NCBI GenBank assembly: GCA_029582155.1
Contig: CM055907.1
Location: 32,733,983 to 32,797,982, forward strand
Length of the DNA stretch: 64,000 nucleotides
Direction of reading: 5' to 3'
Origin: Panopea generosa
Lineage: Eukaryota > Mollusca > Bivalvia > Adapedonta > Hiatellidae
Below the pieces are notes generated by a model. The model saw only the letters and a list, made by a program, of their open reading frames with translations, was not told the DNA's origin and made no database searches. The number at the start of each line of letters is the position of its first letter. The first letter of the stretch is position 1. The translations under genes and the position numbers were made by a program. Positions 1-12,968 of the stretch are shown here, one piece after another.

Positions 1-1450
1 GTGGGCCTTATTACCTAGTTATGTAACTTCAACCTTCTCCAGGTCACCATGTTGTGGGCCTAATTACCTAGTAATGTTACTTCAACCTTCTCCGGATCTA
101 CATGTTGTGGGCCTAATTACCTAGTTATGTAACATCAACCTTCTCTGGATCACCATGTTGTGGGTCTAATTACCTAGTTATGTAACATCAACCTTCTCCG
201 GAAACTATGTTGTGGGACTAATTACATAGTGATGTAACAACAACCTTCCCCGGATCACCATATTGTGAGCCTAATTACCTAGTTATGTCACATCAACCTT
301 CTCAGGATCACCATGTTGTGGGCCTAATTACCTAGTTATGTAACATCAGCCTTCTCCAGAAACTATGTTGTGGGCCTAATTACCTAGTGATGTAACTTCA
401 ACCTTTTTTCGATTATCATGTTGTGGGCTTAATTACCTAGTTATATAACTTCAACCTTCTCCAGGTCACCATGTTGTGGGCCTAATTACCTAGTTATGTT
501 ACTTCAGCCTTCTCCAGATCACCATGTTGTGGGCCTAATTACCTAGTTATGTAACATCAACCTTCTCCGGATCACGATGTTGTGGGCCTAATTACCAAGT
601 TATGTAACTTCAACCTTATCCGGATCTCCATGTTGTAAGCCTAATGACCTAGTTATGTAACGTCAACCTTCTCCGTATCACCATGTTGTGGGCCTAATTA
701 CCTAGTTATGTAAGTCAACCTTTTCCGGATCACAATGTTGTTGGCCTAGTTACCTAGTTATATAACTTCAACATTCTCCAGATCACCATGTTGTGGGCCT
801 AATTACCTAGTTATGTAACTCCAACCTTCTTTGGGTCACCATGTTGTGGGCCAAATAACCTAGTTATGTAACATCAACCTTCTCTGGATGATCATGTTGT
901 GGGCCTAATTACCTAGTTATGTAACTTCAACCTTCTCCAGGTCACCATGTTGTGGGCCTAATTACCTAGTTATGTAACTTCAACCTTCTCCAGGTCACCA
1001 TGTTGTGGGCCTAATTACCTAGTTATGTAACTTCAACCTTCTCCAGGTCACCATGTTGTGGGCCTAATTACCTGGTTATGTTACTTTAACCTTCTCTGTA
1101 TCACCAAATTGAGAGCCAAATTACCAAGTTATGTAACTTAAACCTACTCCTGGTCATCATGTTGAGGGCCTAATTACCTAGTTATATAACTGCAACCTTC
1201 CCCTGGTCATCATGTTATGGGTCTAATTACCTAGTTATATAACTTCAACCTTCTCCTTGTCATCATCTTATGGGCCTACTTACATAGTTATGTAACATCT
1301 ACCTTCTCCTTGTCATCATGTTGTTGGCCTAATTAACTAGTTATATAACATCTACCTTCTCTGGGTCACCATGTTGTGGGCCTACTTACCTAGTTATGTA
1401 ACATCTACCTTCTCTGGGTCACCATGTTGTGGGCCTTATTACCTAGTTAT

Positions 1451-3240
1451 GTTACTTCTCCGGATCACCATGTTGTGGGCCTAATTACGTAGTTATGTTA
1501 CATCAACCTTCTCTGGGTCACCATGTTGTGGGATTTATTACCTAGTTATGTAAACTCAACCTTATCCAGGTAACCATGTTGTGGGCCTAATTACCTAGTT
1601 ATGTAACATCAACCTTCTCTGGGTCACCATGTTATGGGCCTAATTACCTTGTTATTTAACATCAACCTTCTTTGGGTCACCATGTTGTGGGCCTTATTAC
1701 CTAGTTATGTAACTTCAACCTTCTCTGAGTCACCATATTGTGGGCCTAATTACCTAGTTATGTAACTTCAACCTTCTCCGGGTCACCATGTTGTGGGCCT
1801 AACTACCTAGTTACTTAACTTCAACCTTCTCAGGATTACCATGTTGTTGGCCTTATTACCTAGTATGTAATATCAACCTCTCCGGGTCACCATATGGGAT
1901 TAATTACATAGATATGTAACATCAACCTTCTCCGGGTCAACATGTTGTGGGCCTAATTACCTACTTATGTAACTTCAATATTCTCCGGATCACCATGTTG
2001 TGGCCCTAATTACCTAATTATGTAACATCAACCTTCTCCGGGTCACCATGTTGTGGGCCTCATTATCTAGTTATGTAACATGAACCTTCTCCGGGTCACC
2101 ATGTTGTGGGCCTAATTACCTGGTTATGTAACTTTAACCTTCTCTGTATCACCATATTGAGGGCCAAATTACCAAGTTATGCAACTTAAACCTACTCCTG
2201 GTCATCATGTTGAGGGCCTAATTACCTAGTTATATAACTGCAACCTTCCCCTGGTCATCATGTTATGGGTCTAATTACCTAGTTATATAACTGCAACCTT
2301 CCCCTGGTCATCATGTTATGGGTCTAATTACCTACTTATGTAACTTCAATATTCTCCGGATCACCATGTTGTGGCCCTAATTACCTAATTATGTAACATC
2401 AACCTTCTCCGGGTCACCATGTTGTGGGCCTCATTATCTAGTTATGTAACATCTACCTTCTCCTTGTCATCATGTTGTTGGCCTAATTAACTAGTTATAT
2501 AACATCTACCTTCTCTGGGTCACCATGTTGTGGGCCTACTTACCTAGTTATGTAACAATTACCTTCTCTGGGTCACCATGTTGTGAGCCTTATTACCTAG
2601 TTATGTTACTTCTCCGGATCACCATGTTGTGGGCCTAATTACGTAGTTATGTTACATCAACCTTCTCTGGGTCACCATGTTGTGGGATTTATTACCTAGT
2701 TATGTAAACTCAACCTTATCCAGGTAACCATGTTGTGGGCCTAATTACCTAGTTATGTAACATCAACCTTCTCTGGGTCACCATGTTATGGGCCTAATTA
2801 CCTTGTTATTTAACATCAACCTTCTCTGGGTCACCATGTTGTGGGCCTTATTACCTAGTTATGTAACTTCAACCTTCTCTGAGTCACCATATTGTGGGCC
2901 TAATTACCTAGTTATGTAACTTCAACCTTCTCCGGGTCACCATGTTGTGGGCCTAACTACCTAGTTATTTAACTTCAACCTTCTCAGGATTACCATGTTG
3001 TGGGCCTTATTACCTAGTTATGTAATATCAACCTCTCCGGGTCACCATATGGGCTTAATTACATAGATATGTAACATCAACCTTCTCCGGGTCAACATGT
3101 TGTGGGCCTAATTACCTACTTATGTAACTTCAATATTCTCCGGATCACCATGTTGTGGCCCTAATTACCTAATTATGTAACATCAACCTTCTCCGGGTCA
3201 CCATGTTGTGGGCCTCATTATCTAGTTATGTAACATGAAC
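1451..3240. repeat. Higher-order repeat in satellite A (about 1.15 kb period)
   Basis: Rare variants recur in the same order at a fixed offset. GTTACTTCTCCGG followed by a TTACGTAG unit and a GGGATTTATTACC unit starts at 1,451 and again at 2,605, an offset of 1,154 bp. The shortened CTCTCCGGGTCACCATATGGG unit near 1,875 recurs near 3,030. An overlapping offset of 1,048 bp links the CCTGGTTATG units at 1,071 and 2,119. This indicates segmental duplication of about 20-unit blocks inside the array. Confidence 0.85.
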
Positions 3241-5979
3241 CTTCTCCAGGTCACCATGTTGTGGGCCTAATTACCTAGTTATGTTACTTCTCTGGATCAC
3301 CATATTGTGGGCCTAATTACCTTGTTATGTAACATCAACCTTCTCTGGGTCACCATGTTGTGGGCCTAATTACCTAGTTATGTAACATCAACCTTATCCA
3401 GGTCACCATGTTGTGGGCCTAATTACCTAGTTATGTAACATCAACCTTCTCTGGGTCACCATGTTGTGGGCCTTATTACCTAGTTATGTAACTTCAACCT
3501 TCTCAGGGTCACCATATTGTGGGCCTAATTACCTAGTTATGTAACTTCAACCTTCTCCGGGTCACCATGTTGTGGGCCTAACTACCTACTTACTTAACTT
3601 TAACCTTCTCCGGATCACCATGTAGTGGGCCTTATTACCTAGTTATATAACATCAACCTCTCTGGGTCACCATGTGGGCTTAATTACATAGATATGTAAC
3701 ATCAACCTTCTCCGGGTCAACATGTTGTGGACCTAATTGCCTACTTATGTAACTTCAATATTCTCCGGATCACCATGTTGTGGCCCTAATTACCTAGTTG
3801 TAACATCAACCTTCTCCGGGTCACCATGTTGTGGGCCTAATTACCTAGTTATGTTACTTCTCTGGATCACCATATTGTGGGCCTATTTACCTAGTTATGT
3901 AACATCAACCTTCTCTGGGTCACCATGTTGTGGGCCTAATTACCTTGTTATATAACATCAACCTTCTCCAGATCACCATGTTGTGAGCCAAATTACCTAG
4001 TTATGTAACGTCAACCTTCTCCGGATCACCATGTTGTGGATCTAATTATCTAGTTATGTAACTTCAACCTTATCCGGATCACCATGTTGTAAGCCTTATT
4101 ACCTAGTTATGAAACTTCAACCTTCTCCAGATCACCATGTTGTGGGCCTAATTACCTAGTTATGTAAGTCAACCTTCTCTGAATCACCATGTTACTGGTT
4201 TAGTTACCTAGTTATATAACTTCAACCTTCTCCAGATCACCATGTTGTGGGCCTAATTACCTAGTAATGTAACTCCAACCTTCTCTGGGTCACCATGTTA
4301 TGGGCCAAATAACCTAGTTATGTAACATCAACTTTCTCCGGATCATCATGTTATGGGCCTAATTACCTAGTTATGTAACTTCAACCTTCTCCAGGTCACC
4401 ATGTTGTGGGCCTTATTACCTAGTTATGTAACTTCAACCTTCTCCAGGTCACCATGTTGTGGGCTTAATTACCTAGTTATGTAACTTCAACTTTCTCCAG
4501 GTCACCATGTTGTTGGCCTAATTACCTAGTTATATAACATAACCTTCTCCGGGTCATCATGTTGTGGGCCTACTTACCTAGTTATGTAACATCTACCTTC
4601 TCTGGGTCACCATGTTGTGGGCCTAGTTACCTAGTTATGTACCTTCTTCGGATCACCATGTTGTGGGCCTAATTACCTAGTTATGTAATATCAACCTTCT
4701 CTGGGTCACCATGTTGTGGGCCTTATTACCTAGTTATGTAAATTCAACCTTCTCCGGGTCACCATATTGTGGGCCTAATAACCTAGTAATGTAACTTCAA
4801 CCTTCTCCGGGTCACCATGTTGTGGGCCTAACTACCAAGTTATTTAACTTCAACCTTCTCAGGATTACCATGTTGTGGGCCTAATTACCTAGATATGTAA
4901 CATCAACCACTCCGTGTCACCATGTGGGCCTAATTACATAGATATGTAACATCAACCTTCTCCGGGTCAACATGTTGTGGGCCTAATTACCTACTTATGT
5001 AACTTCACCATCTCCGGATCACCATGTTGTGGCCCTAATTACCTAGTTATGTAACATCAACCTTCTCCGAGTCACCATGTTGTGGGCCTCATTACCTAGT
5101 TATGTAACATCAACCTTCTCCGGGTCACCATGTTGTGGGCCTAATTACCTAGTTATGTTACTTCTCTGGATCACCATATTGTGGGCCTAATTACCTAGTT
5201 ATGTAACATCAACCTTCTCTGGGTCACCATGTTGTGGGCCTAATTACCTTGTTATGTAACATCAACCTTCTCCAGATCACCATGTTGTGGGACTAATTAC
5301 CTAGTTATGTAACATCAGCCTGATCCGGATCACCATGTTGTAAGCCTTATTACCTAGTTATGTAACTTCAACCTTCTCCGGATCACCATGTTGTAGGCCT
5401 AATTACCTAGTTATGTAAGTCAACCTTCTCCAGATCATCATGTCGTGGGCCTAATTACCTAATTATGTAACTCCAACCTTCTCCGGGTCACCATGTTGTG
5501 GGCCAAATAACCTAGTTATGTAACATCAACCTTCTCCGCATCATGTTGTGGGCCTAATTACCTAGATATGTAACTTCAACCTTCTCCAGGTCACCATGTT
5601 GTGGGCCTTATTACCTAGTTATATAACTTCAACCTTCTCCAGGTCACCATGTTGTGGGCCTAATTACCTAGTTATGTAACTTCAACCTTCTCCAGATCAC
5701 CATGTTGTGGGCCTAATTACCTAGTTATGTTACTCCAACCTTCTCTGTATCACCATGTTGAGGGCCTAATTACCAAGTTATGTAACTTCAACTTTGTCCT
5801 GGTCATCATGTTGAGGGCCTAATTACCTAGCTATATAACTGCAACCTCCGCCTGGTCATCATGTTATGGGTCTACTTACCTAGTTATATAACTTCAACCT
5901 GCTACTTGTCATCATGTTGTTGGCCTAATTACCTAGTTATATAACATCAACCTTCTCCGGGTCATCATGTTGTGGGCCT

Positions 5980-8220
5980 ACTTACCTAGTTATGTAACAT
6001 CTACCTTCTCTGGGTCACCATGTTGTGGGCCTAATTACCTAGTTATGTAACTTCAACCTTCTCCGGGTCACCATGTTGTGGGCCTAACTACCTAGTTATT
6101 TAACATCAACCTTCTCAGGATCACCATGTTGTGGGCCTTATTACCTAGTTATGTAACATCAACCTCTCCGGGTCACCATGTGGGCCTAATTACATAGATA
6201 TGTAACATCAACCTTCTCCGGGTCTACATGTTGTGGGCCTAATTACCTACTTATGTAACTTCAATATTCTCCGGATCACCATGTTGTGGCCCTAATTACC
6301 TAGTTATGTAACATCAACCTTCTCCGGGTCACCATGTTGTGGGCCGCATTACCTATATATGTAACATGAACTTTCTCCGTGTCACCATGTTGTACGCCTA
6401 ATTACCTAGTTATGTTACTTTTCTGGATCACCATATTGTGGGCCTAATTACCTAGTTATGTAACATCAGTCTTCTCTGGGTCACCATGTTGTGGGCCTAA
6501 TTACCTTGTTATGTAACATCAACCTTCTCCTGATCACCATCTTGTGGGTCTAATTACCTAGTTATGTAACTCCAACCTTCTCTGGATTATCATATTGTGG
6601 GTCTAATTACCTAGTTATATAACATCAACCTTCTCCGGGTCATCATGTTGTGGGCCTACTTACCTAGTTATGTAACATCTACCTTCTCTGGGTCACCATG
6701 TTGTGGGCCTAGTTACCTAGTTACGTAACTTCTCCGAATCACCATGTTGTGGACCTAATTACCTAGTTATGTAACATCAACCTTCTCTAGGTCACCATGT
6801 TGTGGGCCTTATTACCTAGTTGTGTAACATCTACCTTCTCTGGGTCACCATATTGTGGGCCTAATTACCTAGTTATGTAACTTCAACCTTCTCCGGGTCA
6901 CCATGTTGTGGGCCTAACTACCTAGTTATTTAACATCAACCTTCTCAGGATCACCATGTTGTGGGCCTTATTACCTAGTTATGTAACATCAACCTCTCCG
7001 GGTCACCATGTGATCCTAATTACATAGATATGTAACATCAACCTTCTCCGGGTCAACATGTTGTGGGCCTAATTACCTACTTATGTAACTTCAATATTCT
7101 CCGGATCACCATGTTGTGGCCCTAATTACCTAGTTATGTAACATCAACCTTCTCCGGGTCACCATGTTGTGGGCCTCATTACCTATATATGTAACATGAA
7201 CTTTCTCCGTGTCACCATGTTGTACGCCTAATTACCTAATTATGTTACTTTTCTGGATCACCATATTGTGGGCCTAATTACCTAGTTATGTAACATCAGC
7301 CTTCTCTGGGTCACCATGTTGTGGGCCTAATTACCTTGTTATGTAACATCAACCTTCTCCTGATCACCATCTTGTGGGTCTAATTACCTAGTTATGTAAC
7401 TCCAACATTCTCTGGATTATCATATTGTGGGTTTAATTACCTAGTTATATAACATCAACCTTCTCCGGGTCATCATGTTGTGGGCCTACTTACCTAGTTA
7501 TGTAACATCTACCTTCTCTGGGTCACCATGTTGTGGGCCTAGTTACCTAGTTATGTAACTTCTCCGAATCACCATGTTGTGGGCCTAATTACCTAGTTAT
7601 GTAACATCAACCTTCTCTAGGTCACCATGTTGTGGGCCTTATTACCTAGTTGTGTAACTACAACCTTCTCTGGGTCACCATATTGTGGGCCTAATTACCT
7701 AGTTATATAACTTCAACCTTCTCCGGGTCACCATGTTGTGGGCCTAACTACCTAGTTATTTAACATCAACCTTCTCAGGATCACCATGTTTTGGGCCTTA
7801 TTACCTAGTTATGTAACATCAACCTCTCCGGGTCACCATGTGGGCCTAATTACATAGATATGTAACATCAACCTTCTCCGGGTCAACATGTTGTGGGCCT
7901 AATTGCCTACTTATGTAACTTCAATATTCTCCGGATCCCCATGTTGTGGCCCTAATTACCTAGTTATGTAACATCAACCTTCTCCGGGTCACCATGTTGT
8001 GGGCCTCATTACCTAGATATGTAACATGAACTTTCTCCGTGTCACCATGTTGTACGCCTAATTACCTAGTTATGTTACTTTTCTGGATCACCATATTGTG
8101 GGCCTAATTACCTAGTTATGTAACATCAGCCTTCTCTGGGTCACCATGTTGTGGGCCTAATTACCTTGTTATGTAACATCAACCTTCTCCAGATCACCAT
8201 CTTGTGGGTCTAATTACCTA
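5980..8220. repeat. Higher-order repeat in satellite A (830-bp period)
   Basis: Three successive copies of a composite block. The variant TTGTACGCCTAATTACC occurs at about 6,391, 7,221 and 8,051, and AACCTCTCCGGGTCACC at 6,161, 6,991 and 7,821, both exactly 830 bp apart. Because some units are shortened, 830 is not an exact multiple of 53. Copies look nearly identical, so this is probably a recent amplification. Confidence 0.9.
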
Positions 8221-9204
8221 GTTATGTAACTCCAACCTTCTCAGGGTTACCATGTTCTGGTCTAAATTGCTTAGTTATGTGTAACTCCAACTTTCTACGG
8301 GTCACAATGTTGTGGGCCTAATTACGTAGTTATATAACTCCAACCTTTTCCGGGTCAGCATGTTGTGGGCCAAATAACCTAGTTATGTAGCATCAACCTT
8401 CCCTAGGTCACCATGTTGTGGGCCTAATTACCTAGTTATATAACTTCAACCTTCTTCGGATCACCATGTTGTGGGCCTTATTACCTAGTTTTGTAATATC
8501 AACCTTTCCGGATCACCATGTTGTGGGCCTAATTACCTAGTTATGTAACTTCAACCTTCTCCGGATCAGCATGTTGTAAGCCTAATTACCTAGTTATGTA
8601 GTTTCAATCTTCTCTGGATCACCATGTTGTAGGCCTTATTACCTAGTTATGTAAATCAACCTTCTCCGGATCACCATGTTGTTGGCCTAGTTACCTAGCT
8701 ATATAACTTCAACCTTCTCCGGATCACCATGTTGTGGGCCTTATTACCTAGTTTTATAACTTCAACTTTCTCCGGATCACCATGTTGTGGGCCTAATTAC
8801 CTAGCTATGTAACATCAAACTTCTCCGGATCACCATGTTGTGGGCCTAATTACCTAGTTAAGTAACTTCAACCTTCTCCGGGTCACCATGTTGTGGGCCT
8901 AATTACCTAGTTATGTAACTTCAACCTTCTCCGGGTCACCATGTTGTGGGCCTTATTACCTAGTTATGTAACTTCAACCTTCTCCTGGTCACCATGTTGT
9001 GGGCCTAATTACCTAGTTATGTAACATCAACCTTCTCCGGGTCACCATGTTGTGGGCCAAATAACCTAGTTATGTAACATCAACCTTCTCCAGATCACCA
9101 TGTTATGGGCCTAATTACATAGTTATGTAACTTCAACCTTCTCTGGGTCACCATGTTGTGGGCCTAATTACCTAGTTACAGACCCTAAACCGCTCAAGTA
9201 CCCC

Positions 9205-9445
9205 ATAATTGCACTCCGTTTGCGCTCAGTTTGCACTCCGTTCGCGCTCCGTTCGCGCTTAGTTCGCGCTCCGTTCGCGCTCCGTTTGCGTGCACTCGAT
9301 TAAACGCGGTTAATTTAATGCACTCACAAACGCAAGTATTCGCTCACGAGCGCTGTATAGCTAAGTGCTGTATTTAATACTCCTCTTAGCGTTCGCTTCG
9401 TTCAGCGTTCACTCAACGTTCAGTTCGCTCAGTTCGGTTTCCGGC
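9205..9445. repeat. Left subterminal repeat array of the TA element
   Basis: Short GC-rich direct repeats of the form CGCTCCGTTCG and CGCTCAGTTTGC, then GTTCGCTTCGTTCAGCG and CGTTCAGTTCGC motifs further in. Base composition contrasts with the AT-rich interior and with the satellite outside. Matching motifs occur at the other end, as expected for transposase-binding subterminal repeats; that role is inference. Confidence 0.75.
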
Positions 9446-10436
9446 CCATAGCCAATCGCAACATCTCAACTCTTTAAACTGATTCTATATTGACTTTTTA
9501 ATTTAATCTGTTCCAATGGAGCAATTAAATGTATCCATGGGATTTTAGTCAAGGTAAATTAATTCATAATCCGATTGTTTGTCTACAGATTATGTCACCC
9601 GCTGGGCGATAGGTTGAACAAGTATCGATAGTAGGCATGTTAAACGGAAGTGTCTATGTTTTGATATGTGATCAGTGGTCTTGGTGATCAAAGAATATCG
9701 CACGTTATACCGGCTTCTGTTATCCAGACACCGACGTTTGTTTGCGTCAGTATCTTCTTTGATATACCGTAAGCTGTTTGTTACAGGAAATCAATAAAGT
9801 TTGTCCACAAAATTTACATATACATCAACATAAACTAAATAAATTGTTATTTATAATTAAATTTGATTAATAATTCCATCTTGTTGATACCTCATTGGCC
9901 TTATGATAATCCATAAATCTGCTCAGTGTAAGCAGTGACTTAACAACATGTGGATATATCACTGGTTTTGTTAATGTTCAAACTAAAATAAGCTTTATAA
10001 TCAATAATGTGTACTGCATGGGTGATGAAAAATTTATTATAATCTGTGCGATGCAATTCGACATTATAATCAATGATTTTTGAAAAATAATAATCTTGTA
10101 GTGTTTTTTTCTCGATTAGGGTCCAAATGTGGCTTCACTAAACTTAAAAAAAGATATTCTGATATTTTAAGTTTTTTATAATCATGTTCGTTATCATTAT
10201 GTATATAAATATACTTGCAATAAACTTTTTTCAGTGGGTTTCTCAAATTATTCTTTTACTGATAGTATGCTTTATGTTAATATATTATTTAAAATGACAA
10301 ACTATATTTAACTTGTTTGAAACTACACCCACTGTGCTATACCACTAATTATATGACACGCAGCAACACAACCGTGGTGTTAATTATGTTATGTCACATG
10401 CCAGTGAGAGCCGTGTCAATTAGGTTATATGCTAAA

Positions 10437-11290
10437 GCGGTGACTTATCGGTCTATTGACCACGGAAGATATGTATGATTTCATTTTGATTGTAATTCGT
10501 GCCAGATGGATGAATTTTAATTGAGCCAACATTATGTGATTGAAAAGAAAAAAATAAGAAAGAAAAACTGCCAGCCAATTAACAACAAATAAAAAAAATA
10601 TTTAAGATATTGGTTATTCGAAGTTTCAGAACGCTTTAGTATGTAAATATTATGATGTTAATATCATTAAATTAACGAACCAAAAACCCCACTCCAGCTC
10701 TGAGTGAATGGTAGAAAGTGTGACATACACGTATAAAGGGATGTGTATTCAGGGCTGTCATTTTACCACAGCTGCCATAGCGATTTCGTATAAAAACAGA
10801 TCAGAATTATTAATTTACAAAATAAAACAATCCTACAATTTTAAAACTAATAAAAATTAAAGACATGTGTTTAAATAATTCCTTGTAAAAATGTAGTATT
10901 TTATTTGTATTATTTTTTACTTTCATTATTTGTTTTATTTTTTTTGAAATATTATTATCATTGGAGCTATTATTATAATATACATATTGACTTATTGATT
11001 TGTTTACAGCTTTTATATTGGATACGTGCGTATGTGCATCTGGTCAGTCGTTCACAATCAATATAACAATTAAATTACTATAATGAAGGCAGAGTTGCAT
11101 GGCAATCATCAAAACAGATACGCATGATGAGAACCACATGTGTGCCAATAAATAGTTAATTGGTGATTTATCGGTCCATTGATCACAACGAACCCTGCCG
11201 GTGTGTAATTTTCATTTTGATTATAATTTGTGCAAGATGAATGAATCTTTATTTAACCCGCGGCATGTGATTGGATAAGAAATATATAGT
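10437..11290. repeat. Divergent internal duplication within the TA element
   Basis: Two related segments lie about 720-730 bp apart. TGACTTATCGGTCTATTGAC near 10,441 matches TGATTTATCGGTCCATTGAT near 11,164. CATTTTGATTGTAATTCGTG near 10,482 matches CATTTTGATTATAATTTGTG near 11,213. Both continue to a shared ATGTGATTG near 10,535 and 11,266. The duplication is old, with many differences. No coding sense was recognised in either copy. Confidence 0.7.
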
Positions 11291-11329
11291 CAAAATCAAT
11301 ACTTACATATGCAGATTTTTTATAATTTT

Positions 11330-11469
11330 ATTATTATCATCATTATTATTAATATCTATTGTATATTTTATTATTATTTATTACTATTATTACTAATATT
11401 ATTGTTATTATTGCTATATTACTTTATTATTATATTATCATATTATTATTATCTGAGTATTTTTTGTTC

Positions 11470-11520
<51 letters not shown>

Positions 11521-11525
11521 GTTGT
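11330..11525. repeat. (TTA)n microsatellite
   Basis: An imperfect run of ATT/TTA triplets followed by an uninterrupted tract at about 11,471-11,521. Open frames through it translate as leucine/isoleucine runs and are artefacts. Confidence 0.95.
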
Positions 11526-11944
11526 CATTTCTTACTTGTTGCCCCTTTCACAACATTTATAGTGGCTTAATTGTTACGTGCTTACGTGCACGTGATCAGG
11601 CGTATCGATTTTGTAGGAAAGCGGGAAAACAATATATTTACTATTTTATAGGCAGTGAATACATGTTCGTTTCTGTTTATTTAAACCTTCCTCATGATCA
11701 AAAGCTGTTCTTTAGTCAATATAAAATCACAACCTCAAAAAGGTCACCTAGAAATTTACGTTTGCTAGGTTTTATTTCCTATGTCTAATGTGTTATTTCG
11801 GTCTGTCTTGTTAATTTGGCATACATACATTTATTTTACATTAATTTAATTTAGCTTGATTGTCAAGTAAGCTCGGAGCTTATGCATATCTTTCTCCAGT
11901 GCATTCCCTTATTAGATCTGGTACTGAATTGTGTTTCGAAAGGT

Positions 11945-12017
11945 CGGGTAAAGCCTGGGTCAAACTCGCGACCTCTGCCGTCTGAAGCCAGCACCCTATC
12001 CGCTGTACTACTGACCC
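11945..12017 (-). repeat. tRNA-like sequence, probably a SINE head, inside the TA element
   Basis: On the minus strand a roughly 73-base stretch has an A-box-like TAGTACAGCGG, the anticodon-arm-like CTGGCTTCAGACGGC and a B-box-like GAGTTTGACCC in the right order and spacing for a tRNA. The acceptor and T stems pair poorly, so a working tRNA is unlikely. It reads as a tRNA-derived SINE head or decayed tRNA pseudogene lying within the transposon interior. No clear SINE body or tail was identified after it. Confidence 0.55.
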
Positions 12018-12654
12018 ATTTTATATTTTAGAATACAATTAATTTATTATTATTATTTTAATGAGATGTGCACGAGTATTATGTTTCCACTTTAATTGCA
12101 ATATAACAGTTTACGTAGATTTGTTTACAACTAAGCACAAACTCAGTGTAACTATGTTTGGGGAAAATGTAAAACTAAAGTCCAAATTAAATTGAAAATT
12201 GGTAATTTTTATTTTGCCGAAATACCCAAACAAATAGAATCATAATCATATAATTTTACGCATATCTATGTTTTGTTTGATTCACGCATGCTTTGATATT
12301 TTTGTATTTGGAGCAGTATACGCTTAAATCGAAATAAAGTACATGTTTTGTATGTTCTATAACTAATTTATATCGAAATAACACTGCAAATTAGCCTTGA
12401 AACCTTAGATAACCACTGATGTGTCGTCTATTGTATAATAGGTGTTTTAAACATTATTGTATTGATCAGCTAAATATTGATATTTATGTTATAATTGATA
12501 AATTGTTGACCAAAATAAGTTTTATCATGCGTTTTACAGTAAAACATTTATATTAACTACATGGTTTATATTCATTTGAAAGAAAATTTATTTTTATCTC
12601 GATTTTAAGTATCGACTTCACGATCAAATAATTAAAAAAAGAGTATATCCGAAT

Positions 12655-12942
12655 GAACGAGTGCACTCAGTAGCGCACGAAAAGTTCTGTTATCAGTTTT
12701 CTTACTGTGTCTAGCGTATACAGCGCTTCTGAGTGCACTCAGCGTATCTGAGTGCATTCAGCGTGTCTGAGTGCACTCGATCTATTTCATGCGTTCAGGA
12801 GTGCGTTTATTATTCAAAATCCAGCGTTTGCTTACGGTCCATGTCCGCTCCGTCTGCGCTCAATCTGCGCTCCGTTCGCGCTCCGTCTGCGCTACGCTCG
12901 CGCTCCGCTTACGCTCTGAGTGCACTCCGTTTGCGTGCAATT
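12655..12942. repeat. Right subterminal repeat array of the TA element
   Basis: GAGTGCACTCAG-type palindromic motifs at about 12,660-12,780, then CGCTCCGTCTGCGCT-type direct repeats at about 12,838-12,940, facing those at the left end. Open frames here (about 12,733-12,975) are products of the repeats, which avoid stop codons. Confidence 0.75.
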
Positions 12943-12968
12943 GGGGTACTTGAGCGGTTTAGGGTCTG

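Larger units (their letters stand above)
1..9178. repeat. Satellite A array, first block (53-bp unit)
   Basis: A continuous tandem array with a 53-bp period, seen directly: each unit carries CCTAGTTATGTAAC and GGTCACCATGTTGTGGG at fixed spacing. Units differ by point changes and a few short deletions, for example copies lacking about 10 bases near ATGTGGGCC. The array is open at the left edge of the window. Nested longer periods are present (1,154 bp, about 1,048 bp and 830 bp). Open frames inside it are by-products of the repeat. No gene is seen. Confidence 0.97.
9179..12968. mobile_element. Non-autonomous TIR element with TA target duplication, inserted in satellite A
   Basis: The element starts with CAGACCCTAAACCGCTCAAG at 9,179 and ends with the exact reverse complement at 12,968. 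The perfect terminal inverted repeat is 26 bp (9,179-9,204 and 12,943-12,968). It is flanked by TA on both sides (9,177-9,178 and 12,969-12,970). Removing the element and one TA restores an ordinary satellite unit (CCTAGT-TA-TGTAAC), which fixes both ends. GC-rich subterminal arrays of CGCTCCGTTCG-type motifs lie just inside each end; the 3.4-kb core is AT-rich. No transposase-like frame was seen, so it is probably mobilised in trans. TA duplication fits Tc1/mariner-like or ISL2EU-like enzymes; the superfamily is an inference and unresolved. Confidence 0.9.

Noticed and set aside
3737-3955. 72-codon plus-strand frame in satellite A
   Set aside because: Its translation repeats with the 53-bp unit (frame-shifted every copy); it is only a chance opening in the array.
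11309-11788. Leu/Ile-rich frame of 159 codons
   Set aside because: Most of it is the (TTA)n microsatellite; the remainder has no protein-like features.
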